Positions 1 to 12,700 of a DNA stretch of 64,000 nt are shown here, one piece after another. Where the stretch lies: NCBI GenBank assembly GCA_029339195.1, contig JAPTJF010000103.1, positions 62,001 to 126,000 of the forward strand. Direction: 5' to 3'. How positions within the stretch are numbered: position 1 is the stretch's first letter; every line of letters starts with the position of its first letter. Origin of the DNA: Micractinium sp. NFX-FRZ. Lineage: Eukaryota > Chlorophyta > Trebouxiophyceae > Chlorellales > Chlorellaceae. Position numbers and translations under genes: made by a program. The notes under the pieces are model-generated. The model ran no database searches, was not told the origin of the DNA, and saw nothing but the letters and a program-made list of their open reading frames with translations.

Positions 1-2591
1 AGGCTGCAGAGGCTGAGGAGACGGGCGCAGCGCAGCAGGCGGGGCGCGACTGGGCATCTCCTGGCGCTGCTGCAGCGGCGGCAGAGCAGCGGCAGCAGCA
101 GGGAGAGGCGCACCCTTCACAACCCGCTTCCGCCGCAGCCGCCGCCGCAGCAGCGGGCAGCCGGGGCAAGCCATCGCCTCGGCAGCAGCCGCCGCCGGTG
201 GCCAAGGGCCTGCCGCTGCCACTGAAGCCTGGGAAGCTGCTTGGAAAGCGGCCTCGTGAGAAGCAGCAGCAGCAGGAGCAGCAGCAGCAGCAGGAGGAGC
301 AGCAGCAGCAGCCGCAAGGAACGGCAGAGCTGCGGCAGCAGCTGCAGGAGCAGCGGCAGGCTGCGGCAGCAGCCGCCGCCGCCGTTGATCAGGAGCAAAG
401 GGCATGGCAGGCGCAGCAGCTGGGAGCGCAGGCGTCACCGGCAGCGTACCCACAGCACAGCCCGCAGCAGCAGTCAGGGGGCACGCCCGTGCAGCAGAGC
501 CCTGGGCAGCAGCAGCAGCAGCAGCAGCAGCAGCCCATCCAACCCTCCCTGCGCCTGCCACCACGCCGCTCCCCGGCAAGCCGCTCGCCGGCGGGGCTGG
601 GCAGCAGCTTGCCGACTGGCAAGGCCCCTGCCTCCCACGCAGCTGAGCAGCAGCAGCAGCAGCAGCAGCAGGGGTCGGGCCAAGGTGTGGGCCTAGAGCC
701 TGCAGCCCAGCAGCAGCAGCAGCAGGAGGACCAGGCAGCAGCAGGGGTTGCTCTGCCGCAGCCAGGGCCAGATGCCTGGTGGCGCGGCATGGCGGCGGCG
801 TTTGGGCAGGTGGGTGGTCGTATGCGGTGGGGGCATTTGAGCAGATGTGTTCACAACAAGCTGCGCTCTGCTGTGGTTACCATCTGTGCATGCACTTGCG
901 GGAGATGGCGGGACAGCAGGACAGCCTGCTAGGCTCTCCCCCTGTGCACAGCAGCCGCCACCTCAACCTCCCTTGCCTGCCCTGCCAACCCGCACACATC
1001 CGCTCGCCGCCCCTGCCATGCACGCAGGGCCCGGCGCCTGCGCCTGCGGGCGGCGTGCAGCAGGGCAAGGCAGCAGCGCCTGCTCCACCTGCTGGGCCCG
1101 TCCCAGCCTGGGTGCGCCGGGCCAAACAGTCTGGCCAGGACATCACACCAGCTGTGCTGGCTGCCGCTGCCATGTGCCCGCCTGTGCTGCTTGCCGACCA
1201 GCCGCAGCGGCCGCAGCGGCTGTTGGCGGCTGGCATCCCCGGCTGGCTAGCCTTCAGGGTGGCCGCTCAGCTTCCAGAGGCAGCTTCCTGCACGCATGCC
1301 GCCGACTTGCTACACCTGGGAATGGCGGCAGCAGCCGCAGCAGGGCCGCCGCCCGTGTACGGTGCCATCCTCGCCCCGGCAGCAGGGCCCGCACAGCAGC
1401 AGCAGCAGCAGCAGGGTGGGACGCCAGGTTCTGAGCAGGCGCAGGCGCTCACCATGGATCAGGCGGCGCTGCGCCTGCTGACGGCGTCTCGGCACCAGGC
1501 GCAGCCAATGGACCTAGCTGAACGCACAAAGAGGTGGTTCACCCAGCGCAGCAACAACATAAGGAAGGAGCTGCGGCAGCGGCTGGATGCCGGGGCCAGC
1601 GGAGGCGGCGGCAGGGGCGGGGGCGGCGGCGGGGGCGGTGACAAGCAGCGCAGTGGCGGCCCTAAGCGCAGCGGAGCCGCTGCCGCCGGCGCCGGTGCTT
1701 CAGGCAAGCGCGGCGGGCCTGGGCCCAGCCGGCTGCGCCAGTCTGGCGGCGCCAGCAAGGCGCCGCCTCCCAGCAAACCAGCGTCAGTGAATGCCCTGCA
1801 CAAGTCCGCTGGCGGCGTGTCCTGCGGCGCCGGCGGCAGTGCTGGTGGGGCTCCGGCCCCTGGTCCCACGCAGTACAAGGGCGTGCGGTTCAGCGGCAAC
1901 GGCACATACAACTGCAGCGTGTGTGTGGTTGGCAAGCAGCTCTGGCTGGGAACCTTCCCCACACAGCAGTCGGTGAGCGTGTGCAACTGCCATTGGGGAT
2001 AGAGGCACGCTGGCTGCTGTGCATGCTCAGCTAGCCTGTTTGCTGTGCCCGTCACGCTAAGGCATCTGCGCACAGTCTGACTTGTGGCGTGCCTGGCCTC
2101 CCCCTCCAATCACCTGCCCGCCCCACAAAACCGCTCCTTTGTGCTGTGCTGTGCACGCGCCCTCCCCCCCGCCGTCCACACACCCGCCTGCCCCCCAAAA
2201 CCGCTCCCTTGTGCTGTGCAGGCGGCACGCGCCGTGGACCTGGCCTGGCTCTGGCGCTGGGTGCGCCGTGACCGTCAGGACGCAGTGCCCTCCTTCAACC
2301 TGCCCCACCATCAGTACACCAAGGTCTGGCAGGGTGACGAGTGATTACTGCCGAGTCAGGGGCAGGGCGGGGGTGGCTCTGTTCTCATTTCTTTGATCGG
2401 ATGCAAGTGCCTTCTGAGCCACCCTGCGTAAGTGCCAGGGCCCTTCCCCACACACCCACCCCGCCGCCTGACTGCCCCCTGGCTGCCCGCAGGACGACTC
2501 CCTCCTGCGCTCGCTGTCGGCGCTGCCAGACCATAAAGCCCTGAAGCAGTTTGTGAAGGTGGAGTGCGGGGCCAACTACCCGCGCCTGTGA
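1..2591 (+). CDS. AP2/ERF-like DNA-binding protein, Gln/Ala-rich, 5' partial
   Basis: Exons are 3-809 (open to the window edge, so the start lies outside), 1028-1972, 2222-2323 and 2493-2591. All junctions are GT-AG in phase 0, giving about 650 visible residues. The region is long and low-complexity: Gln runs near 262-320, 508-535, 640-672 and 700-725, then Ala and Gly runs. A single AP2-like domain is split by intron 2 (1874-2323). It has YKGVR, then WLGTF, then AARAVDLA, which match the first strand, third strand and helix of the plant AP2 fold. The tail after the domain is only about 40 residues. AP2 proteins bind GC-rich promoter DNA in the nucleus, so a transcription factor role is likely from the family, but the targets are unknown. 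The canonical RAYD element is changed to RAVD. The Gln tracts resemble activation domains, which is an inference. Confidence 0.75.
2124..2161 (+). repeat. copy of exon 3 acceptor region, AP2-like gene intron 2
   Basis: About 38 bases resemble 2194-2233, which spans the intron 2/exon 3 junction (CAAAACCGCTCC, GTGCTGTGC, CACGCGCC). The AG-GCGG at the true junction is missing from the copy, so it is no longer an acceptor. Confidence 0.7.
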
Positions 2592-3447
2592 TGCGCCGCC
2601 ATCGCTGGCTGGCGGCCGGCAGTCGACAGCGGCCAGCAGTTGACGCCGCCTCTTAGCAGCAGGGGCTGCAGGCGCACGCACACACACCTCCCATGCGCTC
2701 CTCCTCCTTTGTGGGCCTGCTGATGGCATGGGCGCAATAATCCGGGCGTGTCAGGCTGACTGGAATAAGATCATAGGCATGGGAGTGACCACAGACGCAA
2801 GAGTGTTGATTTCGTGCTGATGCCTGCCCTCACTTGGCTGCTGCCCCTCTCGTGCAGCACCGCCCGCCCAGCCTTGCAGTCACGTCCATCTTGAACAAAG
2901 TTGCCCATAAAGGACAGGCACTCTCACTCCATTCACACACCAACCAGTTGAACCACACATGTCAATCACTGCAGGCACACTAGCTGTTGCACAGGCCCCG
3001 CCTCGCTCTCACTGTACACACCCAAGAGCTCCCATTTTCCATAACTCTGCAACCTTTGACTTGACACACAGCTCGCTTCGCCCCTTGCACACTTGCGCTG
3101 CGCTGACCAATCCATATTTTCACAAACCATCTCGGTAACAAGTTTCGTTCAAGCTAGAGGTGATGCAACGGCAGAGGAGGCAGAGGAGGACAGGAAGCGA
3201 CACGACAGCGGGAAGGGGGCAGGAGGGGGAATCAGCGCTGTCCTCGCTTATTAGATTGCTCATTGTCTGCTATCCTGCATGTATAACTGCTGGTGTGTGC
3301 TGACTTGAGGCGGCGTGCAATGGCAGGCCAAGGGTGTTATGGTGATATGTAATTCTATGCTGGCTGTCTTGAGCGCAAGTTACAGACGCTCTTGATCCGG
3401 GCACGCACGGCGTGACCTGGCCTAGCCCTCGCAGGTAGCCAGGAGGT
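2592..3447. other. convergent intergenic region, AP2-like and hydrolase genes
   Basis: Holds both 3' UTRs. I found no plus-strand TGTAA here for the AP2-like gene and no further gene. Confidence 0.6.
3380..3384 (-). terminator. TGTAA polyadenylation motif, hydrolase gene
   Basis: TTACA on the plus strand, 64 bases past the stop codon. TGTAA is the usual chlorophyte poly(A) signal. Confidence 0.7.
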
Positions 3448-6363
3448 CTAGCCAACAAAACCAAAATAAGTGGGCGGGTCTTGTGCCAGGGCGGTGCGCT
3501 GCCCGCTCGCCTCCCCACCTCCCCCCTTCTCCTCCTCATCGTCGCTGCTGGCGTCTGACGCGGCCCGCCCCTCCTCCACTCGCAGACGCCGCAGCTCCGC
3601 CTCCACAGCTGCCGCTGAGGGGATGGCGCGAGGACCCAGTGCCTGCACATGCGACGCGGGAGAGCAGGAAGGGCAGCGGGGACAGAGATTTGGCGGTGCA
3701 CTGCTTGCCTGCCTGCTGCGCTGGGCACGGGCCGCTACACTGCTCAGCCCGAGGGAGGCAGCAGCAACTTTGTTGGCGTAGCATGCTGGACAGGGAAGAA
3801 AGCCCCATGCAGACAGCAGTGCGCTGGTGCGGCCCAGCCACAACTGAGAGGCCGCCAGGCTTGGGCAGCAGCCGGGCAAAGCTCCCACAGAAAGGGGGAG
3901 CCAGGCCCACCTTTCTAGCCTCCTCCAACGTCTCGTACTGAGGCAGCGGCTTGAGACCGAGAAGCTCGGGGCGGCGGCCGCCCAGCACGCCCTGCTGCGC
4001 CGCACCCCCACCATTGGCGCCGCCGTGCGCTGCTGCGGCTGCTGCAGCGTGAAGCGCCCGGCGGTCGAAGCAGCAGATGGCAGGGCCCTCCAAGAAGCCC
4101 ACAATCTGCTGCAGCAGCTGCTCCGAATGGTCGGCAGCCAGCCAGTGCCCTGCTCCCGGCAGCGGGTGCGCCACCGCCGCCGACGCGGCGCCGCTAGCGG
4201 CAGCCGCCGTCGCCGTGGCGGCGGCATCTGCGGGGTCTGCCCAGCTGCCACGGCTGCCGTGCACCAACAGCAGGTGGCAGCGCAAGTTGGGCATGCCGCG
4301 CAGCAGGGCGGCAGCGTCAAAGCTGAAGAGGAAGTTGGGGTCCATTCGGGGCTGCAGGCCGCCGCCCCCACCGCCGCCGCCTGCCTCCCAATCGTCCTCA
4401 TCCCAATACCCGTCCACGGCCCCGCCCGCCGTCAAGCGTGGCGGCAGGCGCAGCAGGCTGCAGGCAGAGGCGACTGCGCCCCGCGCCGGCCGCTGCAGCG
4501 TCCCAAACAGCTCCCGCAGCGCCTCCGCTGCCGCTGCCACCTCCTGCGCACCGGCGGCTGCGCCGCTGCCGCCGCTGCCATCGCCTGCTGCAGCTGCCGC
4601 CTGGGCCGCGGCCTGCTCCAGAGGCAGCAGCATGCTCGGGGAGACGTTGCACAAGGGGTGCGCAAGCAGGGCGGCGCACTGCTCCACGCTGGCAAAGGAG
4701 GAAGCCTGCCCGGGGCGGAAGCCGCACCAGGGGAGCAGCTCAAGGCTGCTGCAGAGCACCGCCCCCTGCTGCTGCGCTGGCGCCGGCTTGACGGCAGGCT
4801 GGCAGACTGCTGCTGGGTGCCCGCTGCCGGCGCCGACGTGCGCGCCGGTGGCGCACCCGTCAGGCGCAGCACACGCTGTACCAGTGGAGTCTGCCGTGGA
4901 GTCAGCTGCAGCTTCCCGCACTGCCGCCACTGGCAGGGCAAACTCGGCTGCCAGCAGTGCCCCCATGAGGAAAGGAGAGGACTGGGCCAGGGCCAGCCCG
5001 ACGGCGGCGCCCATGCCGCACCCCACCACAGCCACCGGTGCCACATACAAGTCTTTGGCGACGATGAAGGCTTTCACGTCTTCGGCCAGCGCATCGGCAC
5101 TGTACCGCCCCTCTAGAGAGCGCCCTGACTCGCCGTGGCCTGTAAGGAACGGAGGTGATGGGTGGAGGAGGAGGGGAAGTTGGTTAGAGGGAAAAGAGTA
5201 AGAGGGTGTGCAAGGCGCAGAGGGCAGGTCAAAAAAGGGGTTCGGGAGGGTGCCGAGCTTGCGGGGTGGCAGCAAGGCAGCCAACGGGACATGCAGGCTG
5301 CAACCATTGGACTGCAGCACAGCGCAGTACAGCAGACCAGGAGGCACGGCACGGCGCAGATGCATGCAGCGTGCGTAGCCCGACTGGCATTCATGCGAGT
5401 CATCCACATCAAATCCCCACTCTGGAACTGCGCACCCCCAATCTCCCTTTCATGCCTGCCAACCTGCACAAGCCAGCAGGCACACCCATGCCTCTATGCC
5501 CAGTAAAGCGCATGCCACATCCTCTCTGCTACTTTCATCGAAGAGCAGCATGTAACCAGCAGTGGTAGCCCACTTACCCCTCAGGTCGAGCGCGAAAACC
5601 CTGTAGCCTCGCTCCGCCAGCCGGGCGCCCACGTGGCGCCAGATGTCTGCTGCCTCCCCGATGTCGTGCAGCAGCAGCACGACATCCGAGCTGCCCGAAG
5701 CCCCCCACTCAAGGTAGCGCAGGCGGAGGCCTGAATGCGGGGTGGAGGGGCACGCCAGGCATGGCATGGAACGCAACTTTGGGCGGGCATAAGGTGCGGT
5801 GGCTGATGCAAACAGCAGGTGCAGGTGGCGTCTTGGAGTGGGGAGCAGCAGCGGCGGCGGCGGCGTCTGGGACCGTGGGAGCCATGGCGGCCATGTGAAG
5901 CCGCAGGCAGGCTCGCGGCACGTGCCAGAAAGGCCCGCCAATGTTTGGTCTCTGTGCTGCACCCACCTGTGCTGACGTCCACAAAGCGTGCACGCACGGG
6001 CGGTGCCGACTCTAGCTCCTCTGCCACTAGCTGGGACAGGAGCGGGGTGGGGGCCACGCCCGCAAGCACAATCCTGCCCAGATGCCGGGCAGCTGCCTGC
6101 GCCTGGCGCCCATCCTGGGGCAGGGACTCCAGCCCCAGCAGGTCTCGGTAGGCAGCTGCCTGCAGGGGCGGGGGAAAGTAGCGGGGTGGGTGTGCGGCGG
6201 CGGTGGAGGGAGAGCGACGGGCGCCGCTGGCGCAGCAGCGGTCAACTGCAGAGGTGCAGGAGGAACCGGGCGCTGCGGTGCAGGGATGACATCCTACCTG
6301 CCGCCTCAGATGATCCATGGCAGGGACAGGAGCGCCCACAGGCTGCGGGGAGTGCAGACCCAT
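3448..6363 (-). CDS. alpha/beta-hydrolase-fold protein, nucleophile replaced
   Basis: Five exons on the minus strand: 6363-6298, 6159-5967, 5730-5578, 5139-3911 and 3642-3448, 611 residues if ATG 6363 is used (ATG 6318 would give 596). The core starts at about residue 88. LLLHDIG supplies the oxyanion region and DLRGHGES (residues 135-142) is the classic motif after strand 4. The nucleophile elbow reads GCGMG at 177-181, so the Ser of GxSxG is Gly. A His remains in PGAGHWL near the end of the fold, and an acidic candidate is in the stretch before it. There are Ala/Gly-rich insertions in the cap region, and a C-terminal tail with PQYETLEEARK, ALGPRAIP and an acidic DDEEE block. That tail recalls plant hydrolases of unknown substrate. 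Loss of the nucleophile suggests a non-catalytic scaffold or a changed chemistry. A TGTAA polyadenylation motif lies 64 bases past the stop. Confidence 0.8.
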
Positions 6364-6733
6364 AGGCTCAGACCCGCGACTGCTGGCCTCCTGAGCTGCA
6401 CACACCCTCCATTGGGTACGATCTATCACAAAGCTACAACAAATGGGCTGATCGGGCTCCCCGGCAGCTTTTTCAGGCCGGCAGAGGACGTGCCATGCTG
6501 GCAGGGCTTCGCATGCCGGGTTTGCACGCCCCTTGCATGCACAACCGTCGATCAGGCAACTCGCATTGGATTCCTGGGGGTCCCGCATCACTTGGGGCCC
6601 GTAGACAGCTAGCGCACTTTGCCGCTCCCCCATCACCTGCTCGGAACAGCTCGCAGCGGTGCAATAGCGACCTGCAAGAGTGCCCGAGTTGACTGCACGG
6701 CCCTGAGCTAGCGGCGGAGCGAGGCGGAGCGCT
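6364..6733. promoter_or_regulatory. divergent promoter region, hydrolase and Crn genes
   Basis: A 370-base region must hold both promoters. No TATA box or other element is clear. Confidence 0.6.
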
Positions 6734-9700
6734 ATGGCGCAATGGGGTGCCGCAGGCACCACCGACAGGGAGAGGGAGCATAAGCTCCCTCGTGTGACGG
6801 GCGTGAAGAACAAGCAGGCTGCCCCCACACAGGCAAGGCCGCTCGCACTGCCATTTCCGCCTCTGGCGCTCGCTGTGGGCGCTACGCTGCTTGCAGCTGC
6901 CTCAGTATTGTGTAGCACGGGTTCTTCTCGCAGCCAAGACCAGCCGCCGGGCCGGGAGCCCGCATACAGAGCTGTGCCGCTGCCGCCGCTGCTGCTGCCG
7001 CTCGCCACCCGCCCGCCCTCACGCCGCCGCCCTCCCTGCCTGCCCGCCCTCCGCCTGCAGATCACAGCGGAGCAGATTCTGCGCGAGTCCAAGGCGCTGC
7101 AGGAGGCTGAGAAGGCAGCACCCACTGTGAAGATCACAGACCCTGAGGAGCTCGCAGAGTACCGCCTGCAGGCGAGCGGGCGGGTGCTTGAGAAGGCAGC
7201 ACTGAGCACGGCGTGGGTTTACGGCATCGGCGTTGCTGCCCCCATTGTGCCCAGTGCACCTGCTGCGGCGTGCTGCACCTCGCATATGGCAGCGCTGCCC
7301 AATGATAATTTACGTGTTGCAGCTGGCAGCTGCTCGGCTCGCCACATGTGGCCTCTGGCATGCTGCCGGCCTCGCCCTCCTCCTGCGCCCTTCTCCCCTT
7401 GCCTCCCATGCTGCCCCTCCGCACACAGCATCTCAAACACCCCCATGGGCCGCGTCCCGCCCCGCAGAAGCGCAAGGAGTATGAGGACCACGTGCGGCGC
7501 GTGGGGCGGTGGAACCCCACCGTCTGGGTCAAGTACGCGCAGTGGGAGGAGCAGCAGAAGGACTTTCGGCGCGCGCGCTCCGTGTGGGAGCGCGCACTGG
7601 AGGTGGACTACCGGTGAGCCAGGGGGCGGGGGCGGGTGGCCAAGCCTGCAGTGTTTAGAGGGGGCTCTGGTGGGTGAGCGGAGGCTTGAACAGGCTGGGG
7701 GCTTTGGAGAGTGCTGGGCAGCTGCGCCTCTTGCTTCCCAGGGCTCTGTTGCCCTCTGGGCTGGGGGCCCAGTCGGAGCATCACATGCAGGCTCGAATAT
7801 GTTTGTTGATGCCATGTGTCGGGGCATGCACATACGTGCCTGGGACAGGAAGCGGGGTGGCGTGGACTGCGTGTTGCTTTCTTTTGGCCAGCAAGTGGTA
7901 GCATGGGCACCACAGCACGGACGCCCGTTGAACAGTGGCACGCCCCCTCACTGCTGCCGCCCTGCTCGTGTGCCCAACAATGCAGCAATGTGTCTGTGTG
8001 GCTCAAGTATGTTGAGATGGAGATGCGGCACCGCTTCATCAACCATGCACGCAACGTCTGGGACCGTGCGGGTAGGCAGGGCTGTTTGGGCGGGGCGGGG
8101 GCAGTGGAAGTGAGAGGGCCTTTGTGCTGCATAGGGAGGTTATGAACATGGGCAGCGCAGGCTGCAGATGCTTGGATAGTGCTTGCGAGGTGGGCTACAT
8201 AGGCAGGGGGCGGGCCAGGGCTCACCAGACGTGCCTCCCTCGGTTGCCCTCTGCTCCAATCATGCGCCTTCATTACCCACAAATCCATCTCGTCCTGCTG
8301 TCTCCCCGCAGCCATAGCGTTACAAGTACGCTATGCGAGACACGCCCTCACCCCCTCTGGCTTGCTCATGTTCCTGCGCTTTTTGCTGATTCCTTGCCGA
8401 TGCCCCCGGCCCCCCTTTCCCGCAGTCTCCCTGCTGCCGCGCATCGACCAGCTGTGGTACAAGTACATCCACATGGAGGAGATGCTGGGCAACGTGGCGG
8501 GGGCGCGGCAGATCTTTGAGCGCTGGATGCAGTGGGAACCGGACCACCACGGGTGGATGGCCTACATCAAGGTGCGGCGAGGGCGGGGGAGTGACATGCG
8601 CTGGGGTGGGCTATGCCGTGCTATGCTGTGTGGGGTGGGCATGAGTGCAGTGGCAGTCGGACCATCACGGGTGGATGGCCTACATCAAGGTGCTGCGAGG
8701 GCGGGGGCGGCGGGGTGACAAATGCAGTTGGGCTATGCCGTGCCGTGCCGTGTGGGGGGGGGGTGGGCAGGAATGCAGTGGGAGCTGGACCACCACGGGG
8801 GGCTGGGCGCAATCAGCGTGGGTGCTGCACGGTGCTGTGCTGTGCTGTGCTGTGCTCAGCTGTGCTCAGCTGTGCTGTGCATGCCGCGTTGTGTGGGGTG
8901 GGGTGAGTGGGGCGGATGCATTGGGAGCCGGACCACCAGCGCAGAGCAAGCTGCCCGCATGCGCGCAGTTTAGTTTCTCATGGCAGCCATTCCTGCCGGG
9001 CTTTCAACCGTGCTGTGCTGTGCTGCGCTATGGTACTGCAGATGGAGCTGCGGTACGGCGAGGTGGAGCGGGCGCGCGACATCTACGAGCGATACGTCAA
9101 GTGCCTGCCCTCAGGTGGGTGGGTGCCATTGCCTGTGTGATCTTACTACGTATTGTTGCCATCTGGGCGGCTCAGCGGAGAGCAGGGCGGAGCGAGCAGG
9201 GGAGGGTCAGCAGTGGCATCTGCATCGGACGCTTTGATCTGTTGCCCTCTGCAACCGAGGAGGGCTGCCGCGCTTCTGTGCGCCGAGCGCTCCGCTCGCC
9301 TGCAACGCTGCCGCCCTGCTGACCTGTACCGCCTGGCCCGCGTCCCGTACCGCCTCCTGCAGTCAAGGCGTGGGTGCGGTACGCCAAGTTTGAGATGAAG
9401 AGCGCGGGGGATGTGGGGGCAGCGCGCGCCTGCTACGAGCGGGCGGTGGAGGAGCTGGGGGATGACGCCAACAATGTGAGAGGGGTGCCTCTTCTTCTTC
9501 CTGATCTTGTTTCGTTGCCTTGGATTGCACGACCAACTGCCGCAGCGGGAAGGTTTGTCCAACTGCCTGTGATGCCACACGAGCCAGATGTCTGCCGGTG
9601 CATGGCAGCTGTGCCCGGACCACCGTCGCTGCCCTGCCCCGTCCCGAGGGCCGGCTGCTGTTGCATGTTGAAGTGTCTTCCCCCTGCTGTGCCTGCTGTG

Positions 9701-12700
9701 CAGGAGGAGCTGTTCATGCGGTTTGCCGAGTTTGAGGAGAGGGTGAAGGAGGTGGAGCGTGCACGGTGAGTGACGGGGGTGTGCGTGGGTGGTACTAGTG
9801 GGAGCACTTGCTGGAGTGACGAGATGGGGCATTGAGGTCGGGGAGGGGCACGGGCACAGGCCCCAGTTGGCAGCGCGCCTGCGCAAAAGAGCGCAGGTGC
9901 AAAAGGAGAGGCCTGGCTGAAGTGTCTGAGGAGACGTTAATGGCAGTCTGCCCCACAGCCCGAGCTTCACTCGTTTTTTTTCAATCCCCTGCCCTCCCTG
10001 CCCTCCCCTCCTTCCCTCCCTTCACTTTTGTTCTTTCTCCCTCCCTCATCTGTCCTCCCCTCGTGCAGCGCCATCTACAAGTATGCCCTGGACCACCTGC
10101 CCAAGAGCCAGGCGGGGGAGCTGTACCGCAAGTTCGTGCAGTTTGAGAAGCAGCAGGGCGACCGCGAGGGCATCGAGGTGCGCTGGGCACGCACTGCTGA
10201 CCGCAGCAGAGGGCTGGGGCCGGTGGCAGGGTGTTGCGGGGGAAGCAATGCTGGGCGCCTTTGTCCCCTTCCCCTTCCTAACCCCTCTGAAGCCTCCCCC
10301 GCTGCCCGCCCACCCACTGCCCTCCCCGGTGTTTGCCCACCTTGTACCCCACCCACCCTTCCCTTAATTTACGTCTGTGTGTTTATGCCCCGCAGGAGGT
10401 GATTGTGTCGGAGCGCCGGTTCAAGTACGAGGAGGAGGTGCGGGCGCAGCCGCTCAACTACGACTCCTGGTTTGACTACATTCGGCTGGAGGAGAGTGCG
10501 GGGGACATTGAGCGCACGCGGGAGGTGAGGGGGCACGCGGGGGAGGTGTGTTTGGGGGAGGGGGCCGTGGACATTGGGGGCAGCGGTGCATGCTGCACCC
10601 TCATGACCCTCTGCTTGTACTGCGCCCCATGTCCTTCTGTTCTTCCTCTCCGTGCTCCCATCCTTCGCCCTCATTCCCATTCGCCCCGCACTCCCGCGCC
10701 CCCCACCCCCAGGTGTACGAGCGCGCCATCTCCAACGTGCCGCCTGCCCCTGAGAAGCGCTTCTGGCAGCGCTACATCTACCTGTGGATCAAGTACGCGC
10801 TGTTCGAGGAGCTGGAGGCGGGTGAGGAAACGATTAGCATGTTACTACTTATACTTTGCTTTTGCTCCGGCTTCTTTGACTTTCTTAACGCCACGGTTTC
10901 GGCATCTTGGAGGGTGGGCGGGGTTTGAGGAGCTAGAGGCGGGTGAGAGGCAGGGAGGGTGAGGGAGCATTCGTGTGAGAGTGCTTGTCCCTGGTGTTTG
11001 TTGCTGCAAGGAGTGCTTGTGATGGGCTGCTTGAGGAGCAGGGCGAGGTGTCTTGTCCGTAAGGAGCCGTGCACATGTGAGCTCTCAGACGAGCGCGAGA
11101 GCTCACAATGATCTTGTTTGGTTTCTGATCTGAGGCAACTGATCCGAGGCAATTGGGACCATGGAGCGCTGGGGACCGTGCACGCGAGGTGCTCCGTACA
11201 TGCCATCACCACCCACAGAAACGGTTCCTCACATACTCAGTCTGGCACACATGCTCCTGCAGAGGATATGGGGCGCGCGCGCGAGGTGTACCGCGCCTGC
11301 CTCAAGCTGCTGCCGCACCGCGTCTTCACCTTTGGAAAGGTGCGGGGGGGACACACGCACACCACTTGTTGGGGGGGCAAGCAAGGCGGGCCTGGGACAG
11401 CCTGGGAGCGGGGAAGTGTGCCGTATAGTCTCACCGCTGCATGTTCTCCGCTTGCGTGTACGCTCAACAACAACACAAAGCACCCCTGCCGCCTGCTGAC
11501 CTCCGCACCGTGTCACCCCCACCCCACGCCTGCCAACGGCCGCCCACCCCGCCCGCAGGTGTGGATCATGGCTGCCCAGTTTGAAGTGCGGCAGCTGCGG
11601 CTGGACGCGGCGCGCAAGATCCTGGGGATGGCCATCGGCATGTGCCCCAAGGTGGGGGGTGGGCAGCAAGCAGGCGGGGTGGGCAGCAAGCAGGCGGGGT
11701 TGGCAGCAAGCAGGCGGGGTGGGGAGTAAAGAACAGGGGTTGAACAGTATGGGGTTGGTGCATGCGCTGGGGCTTGATAGAGTGCCTGGGGTGTGGTGGC
11801 AAGACTCTGGGCATGTGCCCTACGGCGGGCTGCGGGTCGAGAGTTGCGCTGGGGGTTGGAGGCGAGGAGACATGCTGGTGGGTTTGGTGACCTGCTTTTG
11901 AGCGTTTCCCACGCTGCCCCCCTGCGCCATGCGCCGCCTGCCTTGGACCGCCTGCATGCACCCTTGCGCATCGGGTCCAAGCCTATGTCGCCCTGCCTGT
12001 ACCCCTCTCACCATCCTTACTGTACTGCCCTGCGTGTACTGCCCCCCCCCCGCAGGACAAGCTGTTCAAGTCGTACATCGAGATGGAGCTGCAGCTGGGC
12101 AACATTGAGCGGTGCCGCACGCTGTACCAAAAGTACATTGAGTGGAACCCAGCCAACGCGGGCGCCTGGGGCAGGTAGGCACCAGTATGTGGTGGCGAGG
12201 GGTGGTGGCAAGGGACAGTTTTATGGGAGTTACTGCAGCATCACACGGGCATGAGGGCAGGTGTATGATGGGGGCGATGCAAGTGGGCGATGAAGCGGAT
12301 GTAGCAAGCCGTGCACCTGCACCCCGGGTGCCTTACCAATTTCCTGCCGGTGGCGCTCGCGCGCCCCGCATATGGCAGCAGATCAAATGGCGGTTACCCC
12401 ACAGAAACCCCACCTGCCTGGAACCGCACACCAGGCGGGGCAGCCCCCTACCGGCGCCGCGCGCTCATCCCGCGGCCGCCTGGCATGGGGCTGGCATATC
12501 CCGTTGCATCAACCACGTACACACACACACACACACACACACACGTGCCTGGCTGCCTGCCTACCCCCTTGCTGCTCCTCCCCGTCAACTCGTTTTTCTT
12601 GCTGAGTGGCCAGCAGCGCACTTCTGCTTTGCTGTACAACAGGTCTATCCGCCCTTCCCTCCTGCAGGCTTGCTGCCTCTGGGCGACCTTCTTATGCCGG

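Noticed and set aside
255..730. CAG-rich tracts as simple microsatellites unrelated to coding
   Set aside because: They stay in one open frame as Gln codons continuous with the AP2-like protein, so they are coding repeats.
5581..7209. A 542-codon minus-strand ORF across the hydrolase 5' end and Crn start
   Set aside because: It fuses intron, intergenic and antisense Crn sequence; only the pieces at 6363-6298 and 6159-5967 agree with hydrolase splicing.
8313..8335. Hairpin CATAGCGT/ACGCTATG in Crn intron 4 as a possible small RNA
   Set aside because: A single 8-base stem without any accompanying conserved feature is not enough; it may instead be part of a decayed exon 5 copy.
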